Below the pieces are notes generated by a model. The model was not told the DNA's origin, ran no database searches, and was given only the letters and a program-made list of their open reading frames with translations. This document shows, one piece after another, positions 36,016 to 45,755 of a stretch of DNA of 64,000 bases (position 1 is its first letter; each line of letters begins with the position of its first letter). The stretch is from assembly GCF_025766255.1 (NCBI RefSeq), contig NW_026516740.1, positions 124,001-188,000 of the forward strand, read 5' to 3'. The position numbers were made by a program, and so were the translations under genes. The DNA comes from Zychaea mexicana (lineage: Eukaryota > Mucoromycota > Mucoromycetes > Mucorales > Lichtheimiaceae).

Positions 36016-38937
36016 GTATATTTAAAAACACCAGAAGGCGCGGCTGTCAACCAAAGACAATACCGCATTCCTTACGCTGACCAACACATTGTCGATGAAA
36101 CAATACAAGGCTGGCTCGATGAAAAAATTATCAAAAGAGCGCCCACGAATTGTGCATGGAATTTCCCTCTATTGCTGGCTGACAAAAAAGACGAGCATGG
36201 CAATAAAACAGGCAAACGCGTCTGCCTTGACCCCCGTCACCTAAACAATATGCTGCCTGATGAGAAATTTCCTCTTCCTTTAATCAAAGAAGACATTTTC
36301 AACTCCCTGTCTGGTTCCGTTGTCTTTACCACATTGGACATTCGCCAAATGTTTCACCGCTTTCCGGTACATGAACCCGATCAGCACAAACTGACATTCA
36401 CGCACAAAGGCATGCAATATTCTTTTCAAAAAGCACCGTTCGGTGTCAAACATCTTAGTGCGGTAGCACAGAAAACTATTGCCACACTCTTATATAATAT
36501 GAAGCACGTCCAATTTTTTATTGACGATATCGTCATACATGGACCTGATCTTGCCACACACCAGCAAACGGTGATCGACGTAATTAAAAAACTTACAGAA
36601 GCAAAATTAATTCTAAGCAGCCACAAATGTTCATTTGCCCAAACAAGCGTCTACTTGCTAGGTTTCTGCATCTCTAGTAAAGGCGTATCTCTTGATACCC
36701 GCAAACTATCAAACATCAACAGCTGGCCTATACCCAAAACAGGTCATGAAGTACAAAAACTCTGTGGCCTCATCAACTTCTTCCGCGATCATCTCGTCCA
36801 CGCAGGTACTCTTTTAGCACCGCTGGATGAACTACGCCATGTTGGCATCATTGGCGACCGCTGGACAGAACGACATACACGCCACTTCAATGCATGCAAA
36901 AAAGCCTTACTGCACAACGCTCTCTTACATTACCCTCAGCTCGATAAACCAATGAACTTGATCGTCGATGCTAGTGGCACGGGCATTGCAGCGGCATTGT
37001 TCCAAGAAATCGATGGCAAAAAACGCTATATTGGCTTCATGGCTCGCTCGCTCACCAAATCCGAAAGATCATACTCTACTAATCGTCGTGAGTTACTCAG
37101 CTGTATATATGGCATCCGCAAATTTTCCCAATTCTTATGGCACAATCCCTTTACACTATACGTCGATCACAAAGCTCTCACGTATATTCACACATAGAAG
37201 AATATTCATCATAACCCCATGCTAGTCTCCTGGCTCGATTTCCTTCTCGAATACAACATGCGCATAGTTCACGTGCCTGGCGAAGCCAACGTACTCGCTG
37301 ATCTTCTTAGCCGCTTTTTTGAGGAACCAAAAGAGCTGGAGGGGGGTAAATCAGTATACCAAAAGTCAGCTCGCAAACCATCAGAACAATATAAAACCAC
37401 TCTAAGCAAACCCAAATTCAACAATCCTGCCTACTCAACGAAAACAAAACGCATCATGCGCGTATCCCGCGAACAAATAGAAACAAATGAACTGACCATC
37501 CCACCAGAACAGGATCGTAAAGAAATATTGCAAAAAGCACATTTATTTGGACATCTAGGTGGTGAAAATATGGTAAAGAACATACAGCGTGATGGACTAT
37601 TCTGGTCAAACATGCTACATGACGCAGTAGAATACGTAAAAACTTGTCCCGCTTGTCAAAAACATAACATCACAAAAAAAGGCTTCAATCCATTAAGACC
37701 TCTCTACGCTTACCTGCCTGGAGACCACTGGGTCATTGACCTTGGTCAACCCATGCACACTACTGACAGCCAAATGAATTACCTTTTGGTAATGGTCGAT
37801 GTATGCTCCAGGTACTGCCACTTGGTATGCCTTCCCAACAAACAATCAAACACCATAGTAAAAGCCCTGATCGATACTTTCAAAGTATTCGGTGTACCTC
37901 GCGTACTAGGCAGTGACAACGGAGGTGAATTCAAAAACCTTCCGATGGAAGAACTCGCAAAAAACCTTGGCTTCGATCATCGTCTCACCACACTGTATCA
38001 TCCTCGTGGTAATGACTTAGCCGAACGCTATGTACAAGTCGCAATGAACAACATACGCAAAATGGTAGAAGGAACAGGCAAAGACTGGGACTACTATGTT
38101 CCATGCACTCAACTCACTATAAATAACAAAGTGTCAAAACGGTTAAACTCCACACCATTCTCGCTCATGTTTGCTCGTCAAATGAACGCATTCAAAGACT
38201 ACCGAAATGAAACACCTCAACCATTGACAGAAGAAGACATGCTCAAAAGAATAAAGCATATGACGGAAGTGGTTTTCCCAGCCATTAACGAAAAAAGCAA
38301 AGAAGCAGGAGAAAAGCAAAAAGAAAACTTTGACAAAACGCATCGCATAGTCGAATTTCCCAAGGGTAGTCACGTCATGGTACGAATCCCGACACGCACT
38401 GCTAAACTATCGCCTGCATATCGTGGCCCTTACACTGTAGTACGCAAAACAAAAGGTGGCTCCTACATCCTCTTGGATGAAACAGGAACGCTTGAAGACA
38501 GAAACTACCCACCATCCGATCTAAAACTCATATCACAAGACGAAGTCATCCCTGAAGATGAACTAAAAGAAGTACTAGCAGTAATCAAACATAAAGGCAC
38601 ACCCGGCAACAGAGAATACCTTGTTCGCTGGAAAAACTATGATGAAACCCATGATGAATGGCTAACCCCCGATAAATTCACTACTCCAAAGCCAATCGAA
38701 ACATATTGGAAAAGACTTGGTCCCAAAGAAAAAGACGATCACCAGTTAAAATCACAGAATACAAAAACAGGAAATCGATCTAACGGAACAGGCAACACCA
38801 ACTCTGCATATCGCACCAGATCCACTGGTTCAGTCCCTGACACTACCTCCGCTTATTTAAGACAGCGTAAGAAAAGATCCACTCCCACCACCAACCCTGA
38901 ACAACACCGTCGAAGCAAAAAACAGCGCGCTCAATGA
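36016..38937 (+). pseudogene. Element B pol: RT, RNase H, integrase, chromodomain
   Basis: Starts at the target duplication GTAT and reads YLKTPEGAAVNQRQYRIP. RT motifs: CLDPRHLNNML, FTTLDIRQMFHRF and FFIDDIVIHG (FIDD box, about 36516). RNase H: LIVDASGTG and YVDHKAL. A single TAG at 37195-37197 interrupts the frame. Integrase: HLFGHLGGEN...CPACQKH zinc module, then HWVIDLG, LGSDNGGEF and AERYVQVAM (D, D, E). The C-terminus has a chromodomain (YLVRWKNYDETHDEWL, about 38615-38665), which in chromoviruses directs integration to marked chromatin. The gag-pro half lies at 51782-53762 on the other strand. Confidence 0.9.
37336..37347 (+). promoter_or_regulatory. Candidate central polypurine tract of element B
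   Basis: CTGGAGGGGGGT here is identical to the 12 nt of the 3' polypurine tract at 38964-38975. It lies between RNase H and integrase, where Ty1, Ty3 and lentiviruses have central tracts for second-strand priming. It is also coding (ELEGGK). Confidence 0.5.
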
Positions 38938-38963
38938 ATACTGCTTCAACCGGTAGTTCCTAC

Positions 38964-38977
38964 CTGGAGGGGGGTGA
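38964..38977 (+). promoter_or_regulatory. 3' polypurine tract of element B
   Basis: CTGGAGGGGGGTGA sits directly against the LTR start TGTCGTATTC, the expected primer for plus-strand DNA synthesis. It follows the pol stop codon by about 26 nt. Confidence 0.75.
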
Positions 38978-39298
38978 TGTCGTATTCTAAGCACTGCTAT
39001 AACGATCCTCTCATATACATTGTTACACCAATTTCATGGATCAAGACTCACACGCATAATATTCTCCATATTGCCCGACATCGTAAAATAACCATTTATT
39101 CTCCTTAACAAAGTTAACCTATGGGAAAACGTCTAGTAATCACCATCACGTAATCCTTTCAAACAGTATAAATAGTGGTATCAAAAGTCATTAGTAACAT
39201 CCCTAAATGGAAAAATTGACCCTGAATAAAGACCCTACCAAGATTCTCAAGTGCTTCTACAGTCTCCTAATATCTCACCTAACACTTTTCATACCACA
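38978..39298 (+). repeat. LTR of element B (left copy, 321 bp)
   Basis: TGTCGTATTC...CATACCACA, matching base for base over most of its length the inverted copy at 53789-54109. It has a TATA box (CAGTATAAATAG near 39165) and GAATAAAGACC (about 39221). It is followed by GAGTA, the complement of the TACTC target duplication found at 54110-54114. Confidence 0.9.
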
Positions 39299-40587
39299 GA
39301 GTATTCGTAGTTGCTGTCGTCGCTTTCGGTTTCAGATTCTTCTTCTATGTCGGATTCGTCGGATTCTTCGTATAATGTTATACGCGGTTCTTGGTAACGT
39401 TCTGTCTTCTTGTTGGGTATTTCTCGAACGTATGTAAGTGGTACACAGGATTGTTGTCCCTTATAGTTGACGGTGATGGTTGCATCCTCAAAATTTATCT
39501 TTGCTTTTACAAGATCCAAGAAGTTTGTTCCAATAATGAGTGATACTAGGCAATTACCTAATACTTCGACTGTAATAGGCACTTCAAGGAAATTGCCAAC
39601 TTGAATTTTGAAGTCTCGAATTACTCCTTGGGAGGCTTGAAACTTCCCGTTGCCCAAAGTAAACACTGTGTTTAATGGTCCATCAATCTTTAGACTTAAT
39701 GTGTCCGCAAGCATTCTTGATATGCAGGTTTTGGCTGCTCCTGTATCAATAAGTGTTTCAACTGGATGTCCTTTCAGATGAAAATTTGCGTATGCTGCAG
39801 TTGAGTCTAGATTTGGCTTCAGTTCCAATATGTTTAGAGATTTATCTTTTCTTCTGCGTACAGCAGTGAAGCTATGTAGGTCTCGTCTAAATTTAGGACA
39901 AGCCTTGATAAGTTCTCCGATCTTTATTTGGGCTGTTATGTTGGATACATCTTCTACAATATCGTAGTTGATAATTGGTTTCGTTCTATGCGCGCGTCGT
40001 GGCTTTGGTTTTCTTGCTTCGTCGATGTTGTTCTTCCGTATAGGTTCCTTTCCGTTGTTCGGGGATCTGTCTATTTCCATCGATCGTTCAACTGGTCGAT
40101 CCGTCATCGTTTGGTCATTCCTAGTAGTATCCATTGGTGTAGCCATCTCTCTTGGTATAGCCTGTGGTTGGTTCGTCGGCTCATTGGTTCTTGAAGATGA
40201 TGGCCGTTTGTTGATTTCTTGTTCCTGGAATTGTACTCGTCGTTGTCGTTTCTTTGCTGGATCGGGTTTGTCTGCGTGTACAATTTTGTTGACTTTTGAT
40301 CCTGATCTCAGGCTCATACTTCGTCGTTTTTCAGTGTTTTCTAAGCTCAAGGGTCGCTTTTGTACAGTGTATAAGTCTTGAGCATTGTTATATTCTCGAT
40401 GTTGCAGGTCGGATTTGCTTTTGCTTTTGGGTGTTCTTCTGTTCCTTGCGGGTTTGTTATAGTTGGTGGGGGCGTTCAGTTGACCGCGTCTCTCATGAGC
40501 AACTGGCCCTAGTAGTTTTTTGGCTTGTTGTATCCTTGAGGTTCTTCGTAATACTGGTCGTCGTAGTATTCTTCTTCTGAATGCCAA
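39299..40587 (-). pseudogene. Element A2 protease ORF, interrupted by B
   Basis: Open from 40587 (AFRRRILRRPVLRR) to the B insertion at 39299. A basic, disordered N-terminal region precedes the retropepsin core LIDTGAAKTCISRMLAD (about 39760-39710) and IIGTNFLDLV. It then runs into an acidic tail (SDIEEESETESDDS). Reading continues at 54110, where B's other end releases the same sentence (YSSSESDES). This part is intact in A2, whereas A1 has a one-base deletion. It is expected to be made as a Gag fusion by -1 frameshifting at 40521-40515. Confidence 0.85.
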
Positions 40588-41780
40588 TAATCGTCAACAT
40601 CGTCGTAGTAGTCCTCTTGGTATCGATCTTCCAAATGTGCGAAATTGCTGTACACATTGGGTCTGCTATTACTGTTCGGTCGATCTTCTTTTGGTGTTCT
40701 CATGGCAGGTTCCTCGTTCTGGTTGGGTCTTCCGTTCGACTGCCTTTGATCGTGGTTCTTTTGTTGTTGTGGACGTCCGTTGTTATGGCTTTGCTGCTGT
40801 TGATATGGTCGCTGGTTGTTGTTGTAGTAAGGTCGGCGGTCTTGATATGGGCGTTGTTTTTCATTCCCATTTTGTTGGTCATTGTAGTTTTGTCGTCGAC
40901 CTGGTTGGTAAGGGTATCGTCTTTCTTGACTTCGAGGTGGATAGCTCGGTCGTCGTCCATCGTAGTTGGCATTGTTTTGCTGAAACCCGTTGTTTCTTTG
41001 TTGTGATCTGATAGCAATTCGTGCTGCTGTTGCAGGGGAGTATCCTGCCTCAACCAGTTGTTCGATCTTTTCATCCAAGATTTGATCTTCTTCCGTGTCT
41101 AGTTGGTTGTGGGGTTCACCCATTACGGCGAGCGTCTGGCCGTCTCTTCGTCTTTGGTTTACTCTGCGAATGCTTCCGTTGTCTCTTTCAGCATTCCAGT
41201 ATCCTTCAGCGTATTGAAGTACCAATTCGTGCGTCAATGCGCGGCTTCTAATGCAATGTTTTCTGATTTCGGGTAGTAATCCAGCTTTGAATCGAGATTG
41301 TACTTGGCTTGCTTCCGTGATGCCTGCTTCATGAGCTGCTTCACGTAGTCTTCCGAGGAAAGATCTGGGGCTTTCATCGATCTTCTGCATTATGGTGTAG
41401 AAGTGTTCACGGAATCGTTGGATGTCATATTCAGCTACGTAGTTGTCTTCGAGCAAATCTAATGCTGCTGTAACTGTGACGGGGGAGTTGTTCTCATCTC
41501 TTTCTTCCTGTAATTCAGGCAAGACTTGAGTTTGGTAATAGGTTTAAGCCGGTCCTTGCAATACTCCTTGTAAAATTTCTAGTCGTCTTGTCTCCGATTG
41601 AGCGCCTGTGACGAGTATGTAAGAAGTGAACGCATGGCGAAATGTGCGGAAACTCTCATGCTCGAATCCACTGTAGGTCAGCCAATGAGGGGGCATGGAA
41701 GTGCGTGTGCTGTCGTCCAACAGAGTAAGTTCGTCTCGCACGTTGTTTGTTTGGAAAGCTCCTGGCATGTATTTTTGCAT
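40509..41780 (-). pseudogene. Element A2 gag
   Basis: Same frame and layout as A1 gag but with one TAA near 41543, where A1 has TTA (Leu). Retrotransposon Gag core (PPHWLTYSGFEHESFRTFRH, FREHFYTIMQKIDESPRSFL), then a Q/N/R/Y-rich tail instead of a CCHC knuckle, ending YNKPKNY. The A AAA AAC slippery site is at 40521-40515. Starts with the ATG at 41780. Confidence 0.85.
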
Positions 41781-41942
41781 CTTGACTTGTCTTCTTGTCC
41801 TTGTTAGATATCCGAGCGGGCAGGTAGTTCTTGTCCTTGTGATTGTTTCGTGGGAATGCCTTGAAGTAGGATGTTCTTGAGATCGTTATCCTTGGTAATT
41901 GTCTTGTTTTGTGCTTGTTATCCCTCTAGTGAGCACCAGATG

Positions 41943-42744
41943 TGTTACGGTGAATTTGGGGTATTCCAGGTAGTTGCGTAACGGTTTATGTGTATGTTTT
42001 GTAGTGAGCACCAGTAATAATATCGTTTATTACAGACGGGTTGTGAAGTGATATGAGTGTAAAGTAAGGTAAAAATGTGTATGGGTTGTATCCAAGGTTG
42101 TAAATAGTAGTGAGCTGTTGTCTTGATTAAGCTCAGTGAGTAGAAATGAGGATCAGGGATGTTACGTCTGTCCAAAATTAATGAGGAATAAGGATCAGGA
42201 ATGTTACGTCTGTCCAAGTAAATGAGAAATAAGAGCAGGAATGTTACGTCTGGTCTTAATAGAAGAGTTTATTTAGCTTCAGTTAAGAGCAATAAACAAT
42301 ATGTAAGTTAAAACAAGCCGTGTTTAGGTCTTGAGTGATTGAAAACAACACTTGAAAAGTTAAGTCAAAAGTGGGAGGTAGAAATTCAATGTCTTTATTC
42401 AAATAAAAATGATGGGGTATTTATATCTTTCTGGTTATTTAATAATGTCTAAGATAATTCATGCTGCGGTTGCTGCGGTTGCTGCGCAACGCCAATGCTG
42501 CGGTAGTTGTTGTTACTGCGGATGCTGCGGTAATGCTCTTATTCAACAAGCTGTTCATCGAATCTTTACAAGGTAAAGGGTTCGTTCTATTTATAGTTGT
42601 TCCTTTTGATAATTTGGGGGTGCAAGAGAGTTGTAGAGTTGCTGCGGTTGCTGCGGTAGTTACGTATTGTATTCTGATTGCCGCTTGGTGTGTGTTTCTT
42701 TTGTATGTTTGGTTTATCTGTTATGGGTGGTTCTCAGGGTAACA
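41943..42744 (-). repeat. LTR of element A (802 bp, minus)
   Basis: Same sequence as 35214-36015 but reversed. On its right is the 3' non-coding region of A1; on its left are a leader and primer site leading into A2 gag. One LTR thus serves as the 3' LTR of A1 and, by position, as the 5' LTR of A2, as expected for a recombinant LTR at an inversion breakpoint. Confidence 0.9.
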
Positions 42745-43204
42745 CACCTCCTCGGGCCCGGAAAAAGATGGTCCCACATCGTTTAAATTGTTGTATAATG
42801 GATCGTAAAGTCGCTCTGTATGTGCGTCGGCGCTCCATCCGTTCGTATTTTTGTTGTAATTCTTTTGTAATGTTCCTTGGATCGTAAAGTCACGCTGTGT
42901 ATATGTTGGTGCTCCATCCTTTTACTTGAATTGTCTCTTGGTGTCATTGGAATAGTTGTTGTGTGTTTGTATATGTGTATGACTAGTTTTCCCTTTTAAT
43001 GCTGTAACCAATTTGAATATTTATTTGTGTATAAGATGTATATGTGTGTATGAGTGTGGTACAGTTGATAGATAGATATGTGATATGTAATAAGAATGTT
43101 TTGTGGGAGTTTTTTGTGTTATATGATTTTTTTTTTTTTTTACATTTTTGTTTTTGTTTTTTTTTTTTTTTTGGGTTACAGCAAGGTTACTATTCCAGAG
43201 TCGT
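42745..43204 (-). other. A1 3' non-coding region with duplicated 45-bp block
   Basis: Holds the polypurine tract (GAGGAGGTG beside the LTR), two diverged copies of a block starting GGATCGTAAAGTC and ending GCTCCATCC (about 42800-42842 and 42879-42922), and long T runs (43128-43175). The same layout occurs in A2 at 59050-59509. Confidence 0.6.
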
Positions 43205-43777
43205 CTATTCAGACCCTTCTTGGCGATTGCCAAACATGAGGTGGCAACAATCTCGGCAGTATGTATTTGTGGGTATCCAAGTGAATGTATTTTGTAGGAT
43301 AATATTCAGGACGATAGATCTCACTTGATCCTCTGTAAAATATGCCTGAGGCCGGACGCGGCACCTCGCTACAAGCCTATTTGTACGACCCACCAGTAGC
43401 ATCAATCTTTCGTTGACATACTCTCTCATAGCCAAGAGCGTATTGGCTTCTGCAAGATGGCTTGTAAGCTCAGTATGAACGTGTGAGCTCTCTTGTACAA
43501 GGTTCGAGATCCTTTCGAACGCGCTTTCCATTGGTTGTGGTGTTGGTGTTGGTGTTGGTAATGTAGACGTAGCCGATCGCTCGTCAATGTCCATGGGGTC
43601 AGTTCCATGGCTACTTATGCTCGGGTTTGGGCCCCATCCGCCTTCATTTATGTTTGGGATATACGTGGGCGGTGATCCCCATCCGTCCAGGTTGTGAAGG
43701 TCCGTTGTGGTTTCGTGTGCCCATGGGGCAGCAATGTTGATTCCCGTGTTGCTCTGGATAATGTTGTTGTTGTTCAT
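43205..43777 (-). CDS. ORF X of element A1 (190 aa, unknown function)
   Basis: An extra gene between integrase and the 3' LTR, in the sense orientation. N-terminus Asn-rich, then Trp/Gly/Pro motifs (LDGWGSPP, NEGGWGPNP), DPMDID, a Pro/Thr linker and a helical segment (ESAFERISNLVQ). The C-terminal about 70 residues are almost identical in both copies and include RLMLLVGRTNRLVARC, FTEDQVRSIVLNIIL and a Cys cluster CRDCCH before the end. No signal peptide, membrane segment or known domain is visible, so it does not look like an envelope protein. It stays open in both A1 and A2, with the same length. Function unknown; nucleic-acid or capsid binding is only a guess. Confidence 0.7.
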   Translation of the reverse strand: MNNNNIIQSNTGINIAAPWAHETTTDLHNLDGWGSPPTYIPNINEGGWGPNPSISSHGTDPMDIDERSATSTLPTPTPTPQPMESAFERISNLVQESSHVHTELTSHLAEANTLLAMREYVNERLMLLVGRTNRLVARCRVRPQAYFTEDQVRSIVLNIILQNTFTWIPTNTYCRDCCHLMFGNRQEGSE

Positions 43778-43950
43778 ATTCGCAATATGGTAGTAGTTAT
43801 TTTCTCTCCTTTTCCTTTTCTTTGTCTTCTCTTTTATATGTTTTTTTTTCTTTTACAGTCTTTTCTCTATGTATTTTATAATATGTTCTTCTCGAAGTGT
43901 ATAATTTTTTTTTTTATGCATTTGCACGTTTATATTTCAGAGTTATTGGT

Positions 43951-45462
43951 TTATGAACGTCCTCTGGTAGGTCGATAGCTACTATCTCTTTTCTTCTTTT
44001 TCTTTGTTTTTCTCCGATTTCCTGCATTTTTAGTCCTTCTCGATTTTCCTTGCTGCGGCATCGTCTGTGTTGTTTCGTCTTGGTCTGATTCTGATACATC
44101 TTCTTGTGGTGGTACTGCATCGACCTCGTCAGTAATGAGGTGCAGCGATGCCTGAGATATTGGGGCTCGGTACTCGGTATCAGGTAAGGTATAAGAGCGC
44201 AATCGGTTTCCATGGTAGGGGTTCGGTAAGAATCTTCCTTGCATCGTTTTTAATCGATAGGTACCGCGTTTGTTGACCTTGTGAATCAAGAATGGTCCTT
44301 CCCATAGATCTTCTAGGCGTCCTGCCCAATTTCCTTCCAAGTAATTTTGATATACTTGAACAGTATCTCCAATTTGGAAAGGGCGTTTCAGTTCCTTGCC
44401 TTACTGTAGTAATTTCTTATCGATTCTCCGTTTCTGTGCCGCTTGTGCACTTTTGATTGTATCAATCGCTTCTTCTCTTATTGTATTGAGTCTTGTGATA
44501 TGTTCCTCAAATAAGTCGAGTATGATCGTATCTTCGTCGCGCTCATCATCCTCTTCCAGGAGATCTGCAATGTTTGTTTGTGGTTGCACGTGTCGGTCGA
44601 AAGGTGTATGTGGTTCTCGTCCGTAGATCAAGTAAAATGGAGATCTCTTCGTCGTTTCTTGTCGAATGCTGCGGTATGCGAATAGTAGTGCAGGTAGGTA
44701 CATTGGCCAGTTCTTCTTTTCTTCTTTATTGAGTCTTTTCAACATGACTCCGACCGTTCGATTAAATCGTTCGACTAGTCCATTCGCTTGTGGATGATAT
44801 GGTGATGTGAGTCGATGTTCGATGCCGTATTGCTTGCAGACGGCATTTACAAGGTTGTTTTAGATAGGTAAGCCGTTGTCTGAGCACAAAACACGTGGGC
44901 AGCCATGTATAGTAATGACATATTCGTAAACAAACTGAGAAACTTCTGCTGCATTTGCCACTTGTAAGGCACGTGCTTCGACATATTTGCTGAAAGAACA
45001 AATAGCTACAATGATATAGCGATGTAGGCTCTGGGCTGTTGGTAGATGTTTGATATCGATATGCACGTTCTCAAACGGAATGTTCGAAACCGGAATCGGG
45101 TATAGTGTTTCTTGGTTGTTGGGTTTCTTGTGTTGGTGACACCGGTCGCATTGTGCGATGAATTGTTTTACGTCTTGCGCCATTCCTCGCCAGTAGTATT
45201 TTGTTTTTAGCTTGAATAGTGTATTTTGGAATGCAAAATGTCCCCCAAGAGGATGTTTGTGTACCATCCAGATTGCATCTTTGATCTCGCTCCTCTGTAG
45301 GATCATTTTTGGCGTGGATCCTTTGCGGTAGAGTTTTCCATTTATAACGATATAGTGTTCGTTTTGAGTGCGAATTGTTTTCCGTAGTTCCTTGCTACTA
45401 GTTGGTGGGTATTCGAGTGTTTCAAGATAATACTTGAGTCCGTTGTATATGTTGTTATCCAT
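43951..45462 (-). pseudogene. Element A1 integrase
   Basis: One frame from 45462 to 43951, broken by TAA at 44862-44860 and TAA at 44403-44401; A2 has CAA at both places. The zinc module HKHPLGGHFAFQN...CDRCHQHKK is followed by the core with HIDIKHL, VLCSDNGLPI and NGLVERFNRTV (D, D, E). The C-terminal GPF-type module (DLWEGPFLIHKVNKRGTYRL) is present and there is no chromodomain. The tail is basic (KTKKKKKRDSS). It catalyses DNA insertion of the element in the nucleus. The frame upstream of the ATG at 45462 may be part of the polyprotein. Confidence 0.85.
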
Positions 45463-45755
45463 TGTGATTTTGGTTGTGACACAGTAGATGTAGTTGTATG
45501 TCGTCGAGTAATTTGAGAATGTTTCAAAATAAGCTTTGTGCGGGGTGATGTTGTAATAGTGTTGTGATCGACGTTGGTATGTTGCTATCAGTGTTGTTTC
45601 GTGATGTGTTGATAATCAGTTTGTGATCGGCGTCCGGTTGGCTTTGTGGTACGTTGATTGATTGTGTTCAGTGTTTCAAGTGTTATGCAGTTGTTGTGGT
45701 CTGGAATCTTTAGATTTTTCGCGGCGTTTGGAATGTCCTGTGTTGGTGACTTCGG

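Noticed and set aside
35213..39300. Reading the left LTR plus B pol as a simple solo element with its own 5' LTR
   Set aside because: The left LTR belongs to family A and the right LTR to family B, and B gag lies 13 kb away on the other strand. The inversion model explains all junctions.
40520..41011. Long open frame opposite A2 gag (and the same at 49518-50009)
   Set aside because: Antisense shadow of the Q/N/R-rich Gag tail; Cys/Val-rich and without domain signal.
42461..42742. A 93-codon ORF reading antisense through the A LTR repeats
   Set aside because: Low-complexity shadow of GCAGCAACC repeats, present in each LTR only by sequence identity.
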